From: an uncultured Roseibium sp.
Lineage (GTDB): Bacteria; Pseudomonadota; Alphaproteobacteria; Rhizobiales; Stappiaceae
DNA: 64,000 nucleotides
Direction of reading: 5' to 3'
Assembly: GCF_947496995.1 (NCBI RefSeq)
Contig: NZ_CANMFD010000004.1
Coordinates: 310,001 to 374,000, forward strand
Shown here: in pieces, positions 1 to 9,223 of the stretch
How positions within the stretch are numbered: position 1 is the first letter of the stretch
How the letters are laid out: each line of letters begins with the position of its first letter
Program-made: the position numbers and the translations under genes
Notes under the pieces: generated by a model
What the model was told of the DNA's origin: nothing
The model's input: only the letters and a program-made list of their open reading frames with translations
Databases searched by the model: none

Positions 1-68
1 AATTAAAAAAATCCTTGCAAATTAGCCGATTTATTGAATCGATAAAATTTTAATGAAATGATTCGGCG

Positions 69-383
69 TTAACTTTTTTCACGTTTTTGACTTGCGGAGA
101 GAACTTCAACTGCTGCAGGCGTCAGCTTGCAGACCAGCCAATCGGGCTTGATTGGGTTGGAAAACCAAGGCTCTGCCCAGCCTGCCTCGATACAGGCCCG
201 GATTGTACGCGCCGGAATTTCCCGTCCGTTGTCATCGAACAACGGCAGCTTGCCACCCGCCTGATCGAGCCCCTTCAGCAACCACCGCTTTTGCGCAGCG
301 GTCAGGTTTCCCGCTTTGAGCGCGGTGCCTGAAGCGGTGTTGCGATGCTCTTCCACGACGTCTTCTGGCTTCGATTCTGGCAT
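69..383 (-). CDS. conserved small hypothetical protein (104 aa)
   Basis: A 104-residue soluble, charged protein with no signal peptide or membrane segment. The start ATG has AAGGGG about nine bases upstream, which supports this start. The middle of the protein (LTAAQKRWLLKGLDQAGGKLPLF, then REIPARTIRACIEAGWAEPWF in short segments) reads like a small winged-helix fragment in which an aligned helix is followed by a turn and a second helix, but I recognise no named family. It is divergent from the giant coiled-coil gene that follows. An AT-rich stretch downstream (positions 1-68) is compatible with a transcription end. Function unknown. Confidence 0.6.
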   Translation of the reverse strand: MPESKPEDVVEEHRNTASGTALKAGNLTAAQKRWLLKGLDQAGGKLPLFDDNGREIPARTIRACIEAGWAEPWFSNPIKPDWLVCKLTPAAVEVLSASQKREKS

Positions 384-663
384 TCAAACAGCCCCTTAAG
401 TGACTCACGCTATTGCCGTTTCTTGTTCGTTAGGAGAGATTGTGCCATTACAGTTACTGATGCGGCAAGGTGGGGAGTGTACCGTCGGACAGAATGTTCA
501 CGGTCGGTCGGCGGCGGCCCTCCTCTTGGAGAATATCCACGGTTCAGTTCTGTCGAACTGTGGCCGTAAAATTGGCGCATCCGGTAGTCACTGTGGAGTG
601 CTGCAAGTAGCAGCTGGCTGATATTACCGGCGTGTAATGAGTACGGACGTGAGGCGACCCTAT
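384..663. other. intergenic region between divergent genes
   Basis: This 280-base region must hold the promoters for the small minus-strand gene and for the giant plus-strand gene. GAGG at 651-654 sits nine bases before the ATG at 664 and decides that start over an in-frame ATG at 637. The open frames in it lack ribosome-binding sites and protein-like composition. I see no convincing -35/-10 pair. Confidence 0.4.
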
Positions 664-3600
664 ATGGCAAATCCGACAAAGGCGAAAGATCCGGCGGAAG
701 CGGCACTTTCTGCGGTTGAAGAAGCCCTGAAGCTTGACTTCGGCGGCCCTGAGGCGGCAGCAGCGCAACCGGCTGCGGAGGCGAGCGTGGCTGTGGAAGC
801 GGACACGGCACGCAGATCCCAGACGGCCAAGTCGGGGTCCTCTCCACGTGACGAACAGCGCCAGGCAAGGCGCCGGGGACGCGGCGGACGCCCGCCTGCG
901 GCCAATGACGACCGCCGAAACATCGGCACTCTGATCTATGCCCTGCAGCGCCGGCCTTCCTCCACGCCTTTCTGGGGCGCCCTTGCGCTCAGCGCCATCT
1001 GGGCCGCCCTCGGCAGCAGTCTTTTCCTGACCGCCTTCGCCGACAAGGTTGCCACCATCAACGACCTTCAGGCCCTGCTCGGCTCGCCTGAAATGATCCT
1101 GGCCGGTGCCGGGATCGTCGTGCCGATCGTCTTCTTCTTCGTCATGGCCATGATGATCTGGCGCGCGCAGGAAATGCGCATCGTCGCCCGCGGCATGACG
1201 GAAGTCGCCCTGCGGCTGGCCGAACCGGAAGACATGGCCAAGGAATCCATCCTCAGTGTCGGACAGGCCATCCGCCGTGAAGTCGCGGCCATGGGTGACG
1301 GCATCGAGCGCGCGATTGCCCGCGCCAGCGAGCTGGAAGTCCTGGTCCATAACGAGGTGTCTTCCCTCGAACGGTCCTATAACGACAACGAACTCAAGAT
1401 CCGCGGCCTGATCGAGGAACTGGTCAGCCAGCGTGAATCCATCGTCATGAACGCCGAACGGGTGCGCGAGACCATCGCCGGCGCCCACGAAAGCTTCGCT
1501 GCGCAGATGTCCAACACCTCCGGCGAGTTGGGCAGTACCGTGGAAACGGCGACCCAGCGGATGATCGATGCGGTCAACAGCCGCGTGGAGGAACTGACCT
1601 CCAGCGTGGACTCGCGCATCGAGACGCTTGGCGCGACCCTGCATGCCTCCGGCAGCGAACTGGTCGACTCCCTGACGGTGCGTGCGGAGGACTATGTCTC
1701 CCGCCTGTCCACCACCGGCAACGATCTGGTCGACAATCTGGCCGAAACCGGCTCCACCATGTGGGAGACGCTGTCGATCCGCGGCAACGAGGTGAACGAG
1801 CGCTTCGCGGAAACCGCGAACCAGTTCGTCGAGACCCTGACCGCTCGCGGCAGTGACATAAACGAAACCCTCACCTCCTCCAGCACCTCCGTCATCGAGA
1901 CGCTGAGCACCAAGGCCGACGAGTTCCGTCATTCGATGGAAAACACCGGGGCGTCCGTGAGCGAGATCATCACCCAGCGCGGTGAGGAAATTAACGCCAA
2001 CCTGTCGCTGACATCCGGCCGCCTGATCGACACGATCACCGCCCGGACCGAAGAGCTGGTTGCAACGGTCGACACCCGCGTCACCTCTCTCGACGAGTCC
2101 CTTGCCGAAACAGGCAACCGGGTCGTGGAGAGCATCTCCGAACGCGGTCAGACCGTCACAGACACCATATCCATCCGTGGAGCCGAAATCGTCGACACCC
2201 TGTCGAGCCGGTCCACCGAAGTGTCCGAGATCCTGCGCGGCACAGGCGAAAGTATTGTTGTCGACCTTTCCCTGCGCGGCGGCGAAATCGCCTCCAAACT
2301 GGACGAAACCGCGGGTTCTCTCACCGAAACCATCACCGTGCGCGGTGGCGAACTGGCCGAGAAACTCGATACGATCTCCGAACGCATCTACACGGCGATC
2401 TCCATCAACGGCAGCGAGCTGGACGAACGTCTGGCAGCCCGCAGCAACGAGATGGCGACGGTCCTGGAGCAGCAGACGGACGGCTTCCGCCAGACACTCG
2501 AAGGCGTGTCCTACAAGTTCTCGACCGGCCTCGGCGAGCAGACATCCGCCCTCACCGACAAACTTGCCGAAACCGGCACCCAGCTTGCCGAACTGATCGG
2601 CAGCCGCGGTGACCGCGTGACCAGCAACATCAACGAAATCAGCGGCAAGATTGCCGAGACGCTGGATGTGCGCGGCCTCGCCCTGCAGGAAGGCCTGTCC
2701 TCGCGTCTGGCCGAACTGGAAACGCTTGTCGGCGAACGTGGCGGCCAGCTAATCGAAGCCTTCGATTCCAGGACGGAAGTTCTGTCGGAAGCGCTCGACA
2801 CCCGCCTGTCGGGCCTCGACAACACCTTCGCGGCCCGCATCGACATGATGGATGCCTCGCTCGGCGACCGCATCGCGACGATGGACACGTCCCTCGGCAG
2901 CCACATCAACACGCTGGACCTCACACTCGACCAGCGCACTGCCGCCTTCGAGGCGACCCTGGAAGCCCGGACACAGATCCTTGCGGACGCCATCGACCAC
3001 CGCACCTCCGGTATCAGCGATGCGCTGGAGGAAAAGACCCGCAACATCACCGATATCCTGGCAGACCGTTCCGACGCCATCACCCTGCAGCTCGGTCAGC
3101 GCATCGAAGACGCCGGCAACACTCTGGCGGAACGCGCCGAGGAAATCGGTCAGTCCCTGTCGACCCGCGTCGACGGTGCGGCATCGTCCATGGCCGAGAA
3201 AGCCGAACTGCTGTCCGCCTCCATGACCAGCGGTACCGACCGGATCGACGAAACGCTCGACGCACGGGCACGTCAGATCTCCGAGACCCTGATTTCCCGT
3301 ACCAAGGAGATCGCCCAGGCATTTGTCGAGGGCCAGGAGGAAATGACCTCGGCCCTGGACAACCGTCTGGCGGAAGCCGGCAGCGTTCTGGGCAAGCAGA
3401 GTGCCGAGCTCACTGAATCCCTCTCCGAGCGGATCGCGGAGATCAACGTTTCCCTGGGCGCCAAGGTGTTCGAGGTCGCAGAAACCCTCGATACCCGCGC
3501 GAGCCAGCTCGAAACCCTGCTCAACGAGCGCCTGGAAAGCATCTCCGGGACCCTCACCGGTGAAAGCGAGCGCGCCCGTGACATCCTCACGACCGTGATT

Positions 3601-6039
3601 GCCGAAGCCGGCTCGACCCTGTCCACCGAAAGCACGCGTTTGCGCGACGTGGTTCAGGAAGCTGTCGGCGCTGCAGTTCAGTCTCTTTCCGATGAACGCA
3701 ACAAGACCGTCGAGATCGTCGATGGAGCGCTCAGTGAAGCGACGCAAAAGCTTGCCGGCGAAGGCGACCGCATGCGCCAGATCGTCCTCGGCACGGTGGG
3801 CGAAGCCCGCGGCGTGCTGGTGGGCGAAAGCCAGAAAGCGGCCGAGGCCGTCACTTCGGCGATGAACCAGGCAACCGGCTCCATGTCCGGCGAAAGCATC
3901 AAGATCCGCGACCTTGTGTTCGCGGCTGTCGGTGACGCTGCCCGCGCCATGTCGGCGGAAAGCGAAAAGGCACGCACGCTCTATGCAGGCACACTGGCTG
4001 AATTCAGCGGGTCCCTTACCGGCGAGAGCGACAAGGTCCGCAACGACCTTTCCGGCCTGATCGCCGAAATTTCCGGCAACCTGTCCGCCGAAAGCGAACA
4101 GGCCCGCCTGACGCTGGCCAAGACGCTGGAAGAAATGCGCGGCCAGATGTCGAGCGAAGCCGGCATCGTCCGCGCCCGGGTCAACAGCGCCGTGGCGGAA
4201 GCCGCGGAACTTCTGGTGGGCCGCGGCAACGAGGTCGCCAACGAACTTCTGGAAAAGGCAAACGCCCTCAACGAAGCCTTCGGTGCCCGCTCCGGCGAAC
4301 TGGCCAAGATTGTCGGCACGGATGGCAACGAACTCGTCAAGGCCATCGAACTGCGCGCCAACGATCTGACCGGACGCCTGTCCGAGGTGCATTCAGCCAT
4401 TCTGGAAGCCATCACGGTCAAGGGCCGCGATGTCACGGATACCTTCGCCCATACGGGTCTGGATGCCACCCGCTCGCTGGTCGAGGCCGGTGACAAGATC
4501 GTCACCAGCATCAACGAGCGCAGCGAACACGCCACGTCCCTCCTCACGGAGACCCGGCGCCGTCTGGAAGCGGATGTCTCCGAAATTCTCTCCAAGATCG
4601 AGGCGTCCAATACCAATCTGCAGGATATCGTCGCCTCGGCCGGAGAGAACCTCACCGAAGTGGAAGGCAACCTTGCCCGCCGCGCCGGCGAGTTCCGCTC
4701 CGCGGTCGACAGGGCTGTCGGCGAGACCAACTCGACGACCTCCGTCATCACCGAACAGGTTGCCAACCTGCGCGATGTGACCGAGACGACCCTTGCGGAC
4801 ATCATGAACCTGACCAACCGCTTCGGCGATCAGTCGGAGGAACTCACCAAGGCGGCTCGTCACCTGGAAGAGACCAACCGGTCCGTGGAAAACCGCGTCG
4901 CGGAACGCCGCACGGCGATCGAGGAAGTGGCCGATACGCTGCTGGCGAAAACCGAGTCGGTCGACACGCTCATGCGGTCCTTCACGCAGACCCTGTCCAG
5001 CACGCTGGAAACAGCCGACGACAAGGCCCGCGAAGCGGCTAACATGCTGGGCGCGGCTGCAGAAGCTGCCTCCAGACAGGTTGCCGAGCAGTTCGAGTCC
5101 ATGCGTCTGACTGCCGGCATGGAAGGCCAGAAGGCGCGCGATGCGGTACGCGCCGCTCAGGACGACATCATTGCCGAAATGACCCGCACTGTCAGCGAGG
5201 CATCCGAACGCTTCAACGATGCGGCGGTGCGCATGCGCGATGTCGCTCGCGACGTTCACCGCGAACTGGAGGCGACCCGCTCCGAACTCAAGCAGGGCGT
5301 CCTCAACCTGCCGGACGAAGCCGAGGAATCCTCGGCGGCCCTGCGCAAGGTGGTCAACGAGCAGATCCGCGCGCTGACCGAATTGTCGGAGATCGTCGCC
5401 AAGCAGTCCAATGTACTTGACCTCTCCCGCCCGCAGGCCGCAACGGCATCCGCCGCTGCCGCGCCCGCACCGGCGCCGGTCAATTACGCCCCCGCCTCCC
5501 CTGCCCGTCAGCAGGCAGCTCCGTCCGGCGAACAGCGCCCGGCACAGAGCCGTCCGATGGACACGCGCCGGCAGCAACCGGCACAGGCCGAAACGGGCGG
5601 TTCCGGTGGCAAGGGCTGGGTGTCCGATCTACTGCGCCGCGCGTCGCGTGACGAGGATGCCGACTCCGACATCCAGCCGGGTCGCACACCGCTGCAGACT
5701 GTTGAAAGCCTCAACTCCCTGTCCGTCGATATCGCCCGGGCAATCGATCACGAGACCTTCATCGACCTGTGGAACCGCTACCGTGGCGGTGAGCGCCATG
5801 TGTTCACCCGCCGCCTCTACACGCTGCAGGGCCAGCAGACCTTCGACGAGATCCGTCAGAAGTATTCCCGCGACCCTGAGTTCCGCACAGCCGTGGAACG
5901 CTACGTGGCCGACTTCGAGCAGCTTCTCGCCCAGGTCTCGCGCAACGACCGCGACAACATGCTGGGCCAGACCTATCTCACGTCGGATACGGGCAAGGTC
6001 TACACCATGCTCGCCCACGCCAGCGGCCGTCTCGACTAA
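664..6039 (+). CDS. giant membrane-anchored coiled-coil protein, GPR (growth pole ring)-like
   Basis: A 1,791-residue protein. Residues 1-90 are charged and Ala/Arg rich. Two membrane segments follow at about 101-125 and 144-166. Residues 284-1317 are 94 consecutive 11-residue repeats with no insertion or deletion, many paired as 22-mers (ETG.../.RG..., later GES...), like the 11/22-mer helices of apolipoprotein A. A looser helical region follows, then an Ala/Pro-rich linker (about 1590-1640) and a compact C-terminal domain from about 1673 (SLNSLSVDIARAIDHETF, DLWNRYRGGERHVFTRRLY). Architecture and size resemble the Agrobacterium GPR protein, an approximately 2,100-residue apolipoprotein-like protein that organises polar growth in Hyphomicrobiales. 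The homology is my inference. The ATG at 664 is preferred to the in-frame ATG at 637 because GAGG lies nine bases upstream. Monocistronic, ending in a strong terminator. Confidence 0.8.
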   Translation: MANPTKAKDPAEAALSAVEEALKLDFGGPEAAAAQPAAEASVAVEADTARRSQTAKSGSSPRDEQRQARRRGRGGRPPAANDDRRNIGTLIYALQRRPSSTPFWGALALSAIWAALGSSLFLTAFADKVATINDLQALLGSPEMILAGAGIVVPIVFFFVMAMMIWRAQEMRIVARGMTEVALRLAEPEDMAKESILSVGQAIRREVAAMGDGIERAIARASELEVLVHNEVSSLERSYNDNELKIRGLIEELVSQRESIVMNAERVRETIAGAHESFAAQMSNTSGELGSTVETATQRMIDAVNSRVEELTSSVDSRIETLGATLHASGSELVDSLTVRAEDYVSRLSTTGNDLVDNLAETGSTMWETLSIRGNEVNERFAETANQFVETLTARGSDINETLTSSSTSVIETLSTKADEFRHSMENTGASVSEIITQRGEEINANLSLTSGRLIDTITARTEELVATVDTRVTSLDESLAETGNRVVESISERGQTVTDTISIRGAEIVDTLSSRSTEVSEILRGTGESIVVDLSLRGGEIASKLDETAGSLTETITVRGGELAEKLDTISERIYTAISINGSELDERLAARSNEMATVLEQQTDGFRQTLEGVSYKFSTGLGEQTSALTDKLAETGTQLAELIGSRGDRVTSNINEISGKIAETLDVRGLALQEGLSSRLAELETLVGERGGQLIEAFDSRTEVLSEALDTRLSGLDNTFAARIDMMDASLGDRIATMDTSLGSHINTLDLTLDQRTAAFEATLEARTQILADAIDHRTSGISDALEEKTRNITDILADRSDAITLQLGQRIEDAGNTLAERAEEIGQSLSTRVDGAASSMAEKAELLSASMTSGTDRIDETLDARARQISETLISRTKEIAQAFVEGQEEMTSALDNRLAEAGSVLGKQSAELTESLSERIAEINVSLGAKVFEVAETLDTRASQLETLLNERLESISGTLTGESERARDILTTVIAEAGSTLSTESTRLRDVVQEAVGAAVQSLSDERNKTVEIVDGALSEATQKLAGEGDRMRQIVLGTVGEARGVLVGESQKAAEAVTSAMNQATGSMSGESIKIRDLVFAAVGDAARAMSAESEKARTLYAGTLAEFSGSLTGESDKVRNDLSGLIAEISGNLSAESEQARLTLAKTLEEMRGQMSSEAGIVRARVNSAVAEAAELLVGRGNEVANELLEKANALNEAFGARSGELAKIVGTDGNELVKAIELRANDLTGRLSEVHSAILEAITVKGRDVTDTFAHTGLDATRSLVEAGDKIVTSINERSEHATSLLTETRRRLEADVSEILSKIEASNTNLQDIVASAGENLTEVEGNLARRAGEFRSAVDRAVGETNSTTSVITEQVANLRDVTETTLADIMNLTNRFGDQSEELTKAARHLEETNRSVENRVAERRTAIEEVADTLLAKTESVDTLMRSFTQTLSSTLETADDKAREAANMLGAAAEAASRQVAEQFESMRLTAGMEGQKARDAVRAAQDDIIAEMTRTVSEASERFNDAAVRMRDVARDVHRELEATRSELKQGVLNLPDEAEESSAALRKVVNEQIRALTELSEIVAKQSNVLDLSRPQAATASAAAAPAPAPVNYAPASPARQQAAPSGEQRPAQSRPMDTRRQQPAQAETGGSGGKGWVSDLLRRASRDEDADSDIQPGRTPLQTVESLNSLSVDIARAIDHETFIDLWNRYRGGERHVFTRRLYTLQGQQTFDEIRQKYSRDPEFRTAVERYVADFEQLLAQVSRNDRDNMLGQTYLTSDTGKVYTMLAHASGRLD

Positions 6040-6063
6040 GCGGCGGCGATCATCCAAACGCAT

Positions 6064-6090
6064 AAAGGCGGGCTTCGGCCCGCCTTTTTT
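6064..6090 (+). terminator. rho-independent terminator of the GPR-like gene
   Basis: AAAGGCGGGC, a TTCG tetraloop, then GCCCGCCTTTTTT: a ten-base-pair stem followed by a T run, beginning 25 bases after the stop codon. Confidence 0.9.
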
Positions 6091-6091
6091 G

Positions 6092-6316
6092 TTGGCTGAC
6101 AACCCCCTACGGTCATCAACTCTGTTGAGTGAACCGAGAAGCTGAATACCACCCCCGGCGGTCATCCCGGACGCAGCGGAGCGAAGATCCGGGATCGGTA
6201 AGCCGAGGGTTTTCTATTGGAAAGTGTCAGCTGCAACAGGGCTTGTGGCTCACCGATCCCGGCTCGCGCTTCACTTGGCCGGGATGACCGCGGCACAGCT
6301 GTGGCTTTGTCAGCAA
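6092..6316. repeat. MITE-like intergenic repeat (family A), double copy
   Basis: The element is bounded by TTGGCTGACAA (about 6093-6103) and its inverted partner TTTGTCAGCAATC (6306-6318). Inside are a small hairpin TCAACTCTGTTGA (6116-6128) and two copies in opposite orientation of a hairpin unit (GTCATCCCGG to CCGGGATCGGT, about 6160-6199 and 6252-6292). The two copies can pair with each other over about 45 bases. Related elements lie at 28545, 35893 and 54884. No transposase is present. Confidence 0.7.
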
Positions 6317-6583
6317 TCCGGGGCAGGCGTCAGATCACGCGCCCGCTTCATTGCCGGAGTGGTGTGAAGGTGAGAGCGGAATTTTGTTGGAACAGAACCG
6401 CGGCCGGAAAGAGCTGTGGTGTGGAGCCTGCAGAGAGCAATATTCTCTGGGGAGATGGTGCCTTGGAACCACGTCGATCAAGCCAGGCCAGATCGGGAGG
6501 GCCTCACGGGAGAATGATGCCGCTGATTTATCTCGCGTCCTGAAGACCTTGGTGCCGCCCCGCATGAGAGACAGCAGACATGC
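6317..6583. other. unassigned intergenic stretch
   Basis: Some 270 bases between the repeat and the end of the lipoprotein gene. Short open frames exist on both strands, but they overlap each other, lack credible ribosome-binding sites and resemble nothing I recognise. No terminator with a T run is obvious for the minus-strand operon that ends at 6584. Confidence 0.35.
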
Positions 6584-7189
6584 TTAAACGTTCTGCAGCG
6601 TCCAGGCGGCTATTTCCGCGAAGACGCGGTCGGCGGAGCGGTTCATCGCTTCGACGGCCTTGTCGACGGAGGTCGCGCCTGCCGGTGTTGCCGCGCGGAA
6701 CACCTTGGTGGCGACGGTCCGGCCGTTGCGGTCGTTGACGATCCGTGCGGAAATCTCGACGACCCCCCGGTTGCCGCTGCCGAGCCTGAGCTCGAATGCA
6801 CGGATTTCGCTCTGCAGCTGATAATCGATCAGAAGCCCGTCTCCGGGAAGCCCGACGCCGCGCAGACGGTTGGTGTTCTGCAAGGTTTCCACGAGTTTGA
6901 GCTGCACGACATTCGGCAGGGTGTCCGCCCATGCGGAGCCGGGGAAATAGCTGTAGACGGGACCCTTGTCGACCACGGCGATATAGCTGGTGTCGAGCGC
7001 TTTCAGAGCCCGCGGAGAGGCCACCAGCAACTGGACACGGCTGGACCGTCCGGTCAGGCCGCCGACATCGGCCGCCTCGATTCCGTAATAGGCGGAGGGC
7101 GTGGAACTCGCGCAACCGGTGACCAGCACACCCAGCCCGAGAACGCCAAGCACGCCCCGCCGGGTCATGTCCGTAGTTGCCTTCGTCAT
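6584..7189 (-). CDS. ABC-type transport auxiliary lipoprotein (PqiC/YmbA-like)
   Basis: A 201-residue outer-membrane-type lipoprotein. The N-terminus MTRRGVLG followed by a hydrophobic run ends in the lipobox LVTGC (Cys26 from the chosen start), and the twin arginines hint at a possible Tat route. The rest has the alternating strands and helices of the PqiC/LptE-like auxiliary family (YYGIEA near the start, then YIAVVDKGPVYSYFPGSAWAD). It is the last gene of the minus-strand Mce operon, and an alternative ATG at 7216 would overlap the stop of the MlaD-like gene. Inferred role: outer-membrane partner of the MCE protein in lipid trafficking between the membranes. The ATG at 7189 is chosen because it directly precedes the signal sequence and has a purine-rich stretch upstream. 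Confidence 0.75.
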   Translation of the reverse strand: MTKATTDMTRRGVLGVLGLGVLVTGCASSTPSAYYGIEAADVGGLTGRSSRVQLLVASPRALKALDTSYIAVVDKGPVYSYFPGSAWADTLPNVVQLKLVETLQNTNRLRGVGLPGDGLLIDYQLQSEIRAFELRLGSGNRGVVEISARIVNDRNGRTVATKVFRAATPAGATSVDKAVEAMNRSADRVFAEIAAWTLQNV

Positions 7190-7215
7190 AACGCCCTGCC
7201 CCTTAAAACTCTTCA

Positions 7216-9213
7216 TCACCGCCGCCGGCCGCCTGTATAGGTCGGAACGTCTTCCCCACCGAAGATCACCCGGTTCGGACTGCGTTCAAAACTCTCCGCG
7301 GCGCGCTGGATAGACACCAGCGTCCGGTTGAACTGCCCCAGAGCGGAAGCGAAATCGGCGGACCCCTGCGTCGCGAACTTCGACAGGCCTCCGGCGATTG
7401 AATCCGCCCGGCTTTCAAACGCCACCGCCACTTTCCTGATTGCCTGCGCCGCCAGCGTCGCTTCCTTGATCAGCCCTTCGCCGTCGCCGTCCACCATCGT
7501 GGAAACCTTTTCGACCAGGCTTTCCACACGCACCGACGTGGAATTCAGCGTTGCCGCCATCTGCTTGGCATCGGTGATGATCTGGTCGACGTCCGGCGTG
7601 CGCTTGGATAGATCGTCCGTCATGCGCTGCACGTTGTCGGCGGCTTGCCTCGCACTCGCCAGCACAGCCGGTATGCCGTCCTGCGGGCTGGTCAGATCCG
7701 CAGCCGCCGTCTCGATGGAGCCGACGATATTGGACACCTTGGCCGGATCCACCGCCTTCAGCAGATCGTCCGCGGTCTGCAGTGTCGAGGCAAACCGTGT
7801 CGCCGCTTCCTGGACATCGGTGATCAGCGCCGCGATCCGGTCATCCTGACCGCGAACCGTCGCCGAGACCGCCTCGAAATTCTGCACGGTCGCCTTGGTC
7901 GAGGCGATGATGTCGTTGATCTGGGTCTGCTGGCCGTTGATGTTGTCGATAAAGCTGGCGGCTCCATCGACCGCGTTGCCGACCTTCAGCGGGTCGACAT
8001 TGGCCACGATCTCGTCAACACGGGCAAGCGAGGAATTCAGACCGTCGGTGAAGCTGCCGACCGAGCTCACGATTTCCTCGATATTGAGAGGATCGATGGC
8101 TGCGGCGATCTCCACGCCCCTTGTCATGATGGCGTCGACCTTGACCACGACATCCCGCCCACCGGCGAGAATTTCCGTGATGTCGCTGCTGCGCTGTTTG
8201 ACGGCCTCGACGATGCCGTTGACGTTCTGCATCGTTTCGCTTGTCGCAACGACGAGCTTGTCGAGATCAGCCGAACGATTGTCGAGAACGTCGCCAACTG
8301 CGGACGCCCCCTTCATGATACGCGCGACCTGCTCCGGCTTGATCTCGCTGACGATATTCTCGACCTTGCCGAGGCTCGCGTTGAGGCCTTCGCTGAATTT
8401 CTGCATCTCCTGCGCCGCGCCGCGAGCGTCGGAAAGAAGAAGATCGATATCCTTGCTGGCATTGCCGAGACTGTCGGAGAATGTGGTGAGATTGTCGACG
8501 ATCGCGGTGACCTTGTCCGAAGGAACGGCGGCCAGCAGGCGCTCGCCCTGATCCACGAGGGGCTCCAAACGCCCCGACAGGCTTGCAAAAGCGTCCGATG
8601 CCTTGCCGATACTCGCCATGAACGTCTTCACGCCGTCCGAATTCGCGGCCAGTGCAGCGGAGAAGGTTTCCACGTTCTTGATGGTTCTGGTGACGACCGG
8701 GCCGTTTTCCTCCAGGAAGTCATCCACCGTCTTCATGGTGGAATCGGCGCGCTTGAGAACGTCGCGCGCACCGTCGACGATATCGTCGAAGAAGGATTTG
8801 TCGGCGTAGATGACCGGCACCTTGTCTTCATCGTAATCGCTCAGGAGCAGCGGTGACGCGGAGGTACCACCGCTGAGATCGACATAGGCGACGCCTGTCA
8901 GTCCGGTGAAGTTCAAGGTTGCCTTGGTGTCTTCGCGCACGGGCGTGGTTGGCTTGATGCGCACGGTGGCGACAACCTTGGTCGGATCGTCCGGGGCAAA
9001 ATCCAGCGAGCCGACATCCCCGACCTTGATCCCGTTGAACAGCACCTGCCCGCCAACGGGCAGGCCGGTGACGGGACCCGGGAAGTAGATCTTGACCTGT
9101 ACGTTCTGGCGGGATTCCGCCGTCACGGCCAGCCAGTAGACGAACCCGAACGCACTGATCAGGATGGCGACCATAAAGGCGCCGATCAGAATGTAGTTCG
9201 CTCGAGTTTCCAT
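7216..9213 (-). CDS. MlaD-family MCE protein with long coiled-coil C-terminus
   Basis: A 665-residue protein with one N-terminal membrane helix (about 7-28) and a single MCE domain (about 38-115, including YFPGPVTGLPVGGQVLFNG). The C-terminal region of more than 500 residues is helical. In that region a motif of the form (D/P)PxKVxxIV recurs five times (PSDKVTAIV, KPEQVARIM, DPLNIEEIV, DPLKVGNAV, DPAKVSNIV). MCE proteins form hexameric rings or tubes that carry lipids through the periplasm, and a long helical tail of this type could form a tunnel as in PqiB/YebT-like relatives. The tail is far longer than in E. coli MlaD (about 180 residues). It lies between the ATPase (10-base gap) and the auxiliary lipoprotein, so the four genes form one operon. 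Confidence 0.85.
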   Translation of the reverse strand: METRANYILIGAFMVAILISAFGFVYWLAVTAESRQNVQVKIYFPGPVTGLPVGGQVLFNGIKVGDVGSLDFAPDDPTKVVATVRIKPTTPVREDTKATLNFTGLTGVAYVDLSGGTSASPLLLSDYDEDKVPVIYADKSFFDDIVDGARDVLKRADSTMKTVDDFLEENGPVVTRTIKNVETFSAALAANSDGVKTFMASIGKASDAFASLSGRLEPLVDQGERLLAAVPSDKVTAIVDNLTTFSDSLGNASKDIDLLLSDARGAAQEMQKFSEGLNASLGKVENIVSEIKPEQVARIMKGASAVGDVLDNRSADLDKLVVATSETMQNVNGIVEAVKQRSSDITEILAGGRDVVVKVDAIMTRGVEIAAAIDPLNIEEIVSSVGSFTDGLNSSLARVDEIVANVDPLKVGNAVDGAASFIDNINGQQTQINDIIASTKATVQNFEAVSATVRGQDDRIAALITDVQEAATRFASTLQTADDLLKAVDPAKVSNIVGSIETAAADLTSPQDGIPAVLASARQAADNVQRMTDDLSKRTPDVDQIITDAKQMAATLNSTSVRVESLVEKVSTMVDGDGEGLIKEATLAAQAIRKVAVAFESRADSIAGGLSKFATQGSADFASALGQFNRTLVSIQRAAESFERSPNRVIFGGEDVPTYTGGRRR

Positions 9214-9223
9214 CCAGTCCTAC

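Noticed and set aside
544..1932. Minus-strand 462-codon frame
   Set aside because: Antisense to the start of the GPR-like gene, no ribosome-binding site and no similarity I recognise.
2749..4392. Long minus-strand open frame (547 codons) inside the giant gene
   Set aside because: It is a shadow frame of the hendecad repeat gene: high-GC coding repeats in phase with each other keep the opposite frame open. The residue composition (Gly/Phe/Gln/Val repeats) follows the 33-base period.
1513..4614. Regular 33-base period suggestive of a CRISPR array
   Set aside because: There are no conserved repeat units alternating with unique spacers; the period is coding and degenerate.
6217..6587. Short frames on both strands between the repeat and the lipoprotein gene
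   Set aside because: They overlap each other, partly consist of the family A repeat and have no credible start site.
7645..8856. 403-codon plus-strand frame
   Set aside because: Antisense to the MlaD-like gene; its sequence is a mirrored repeat of the coiled coil.
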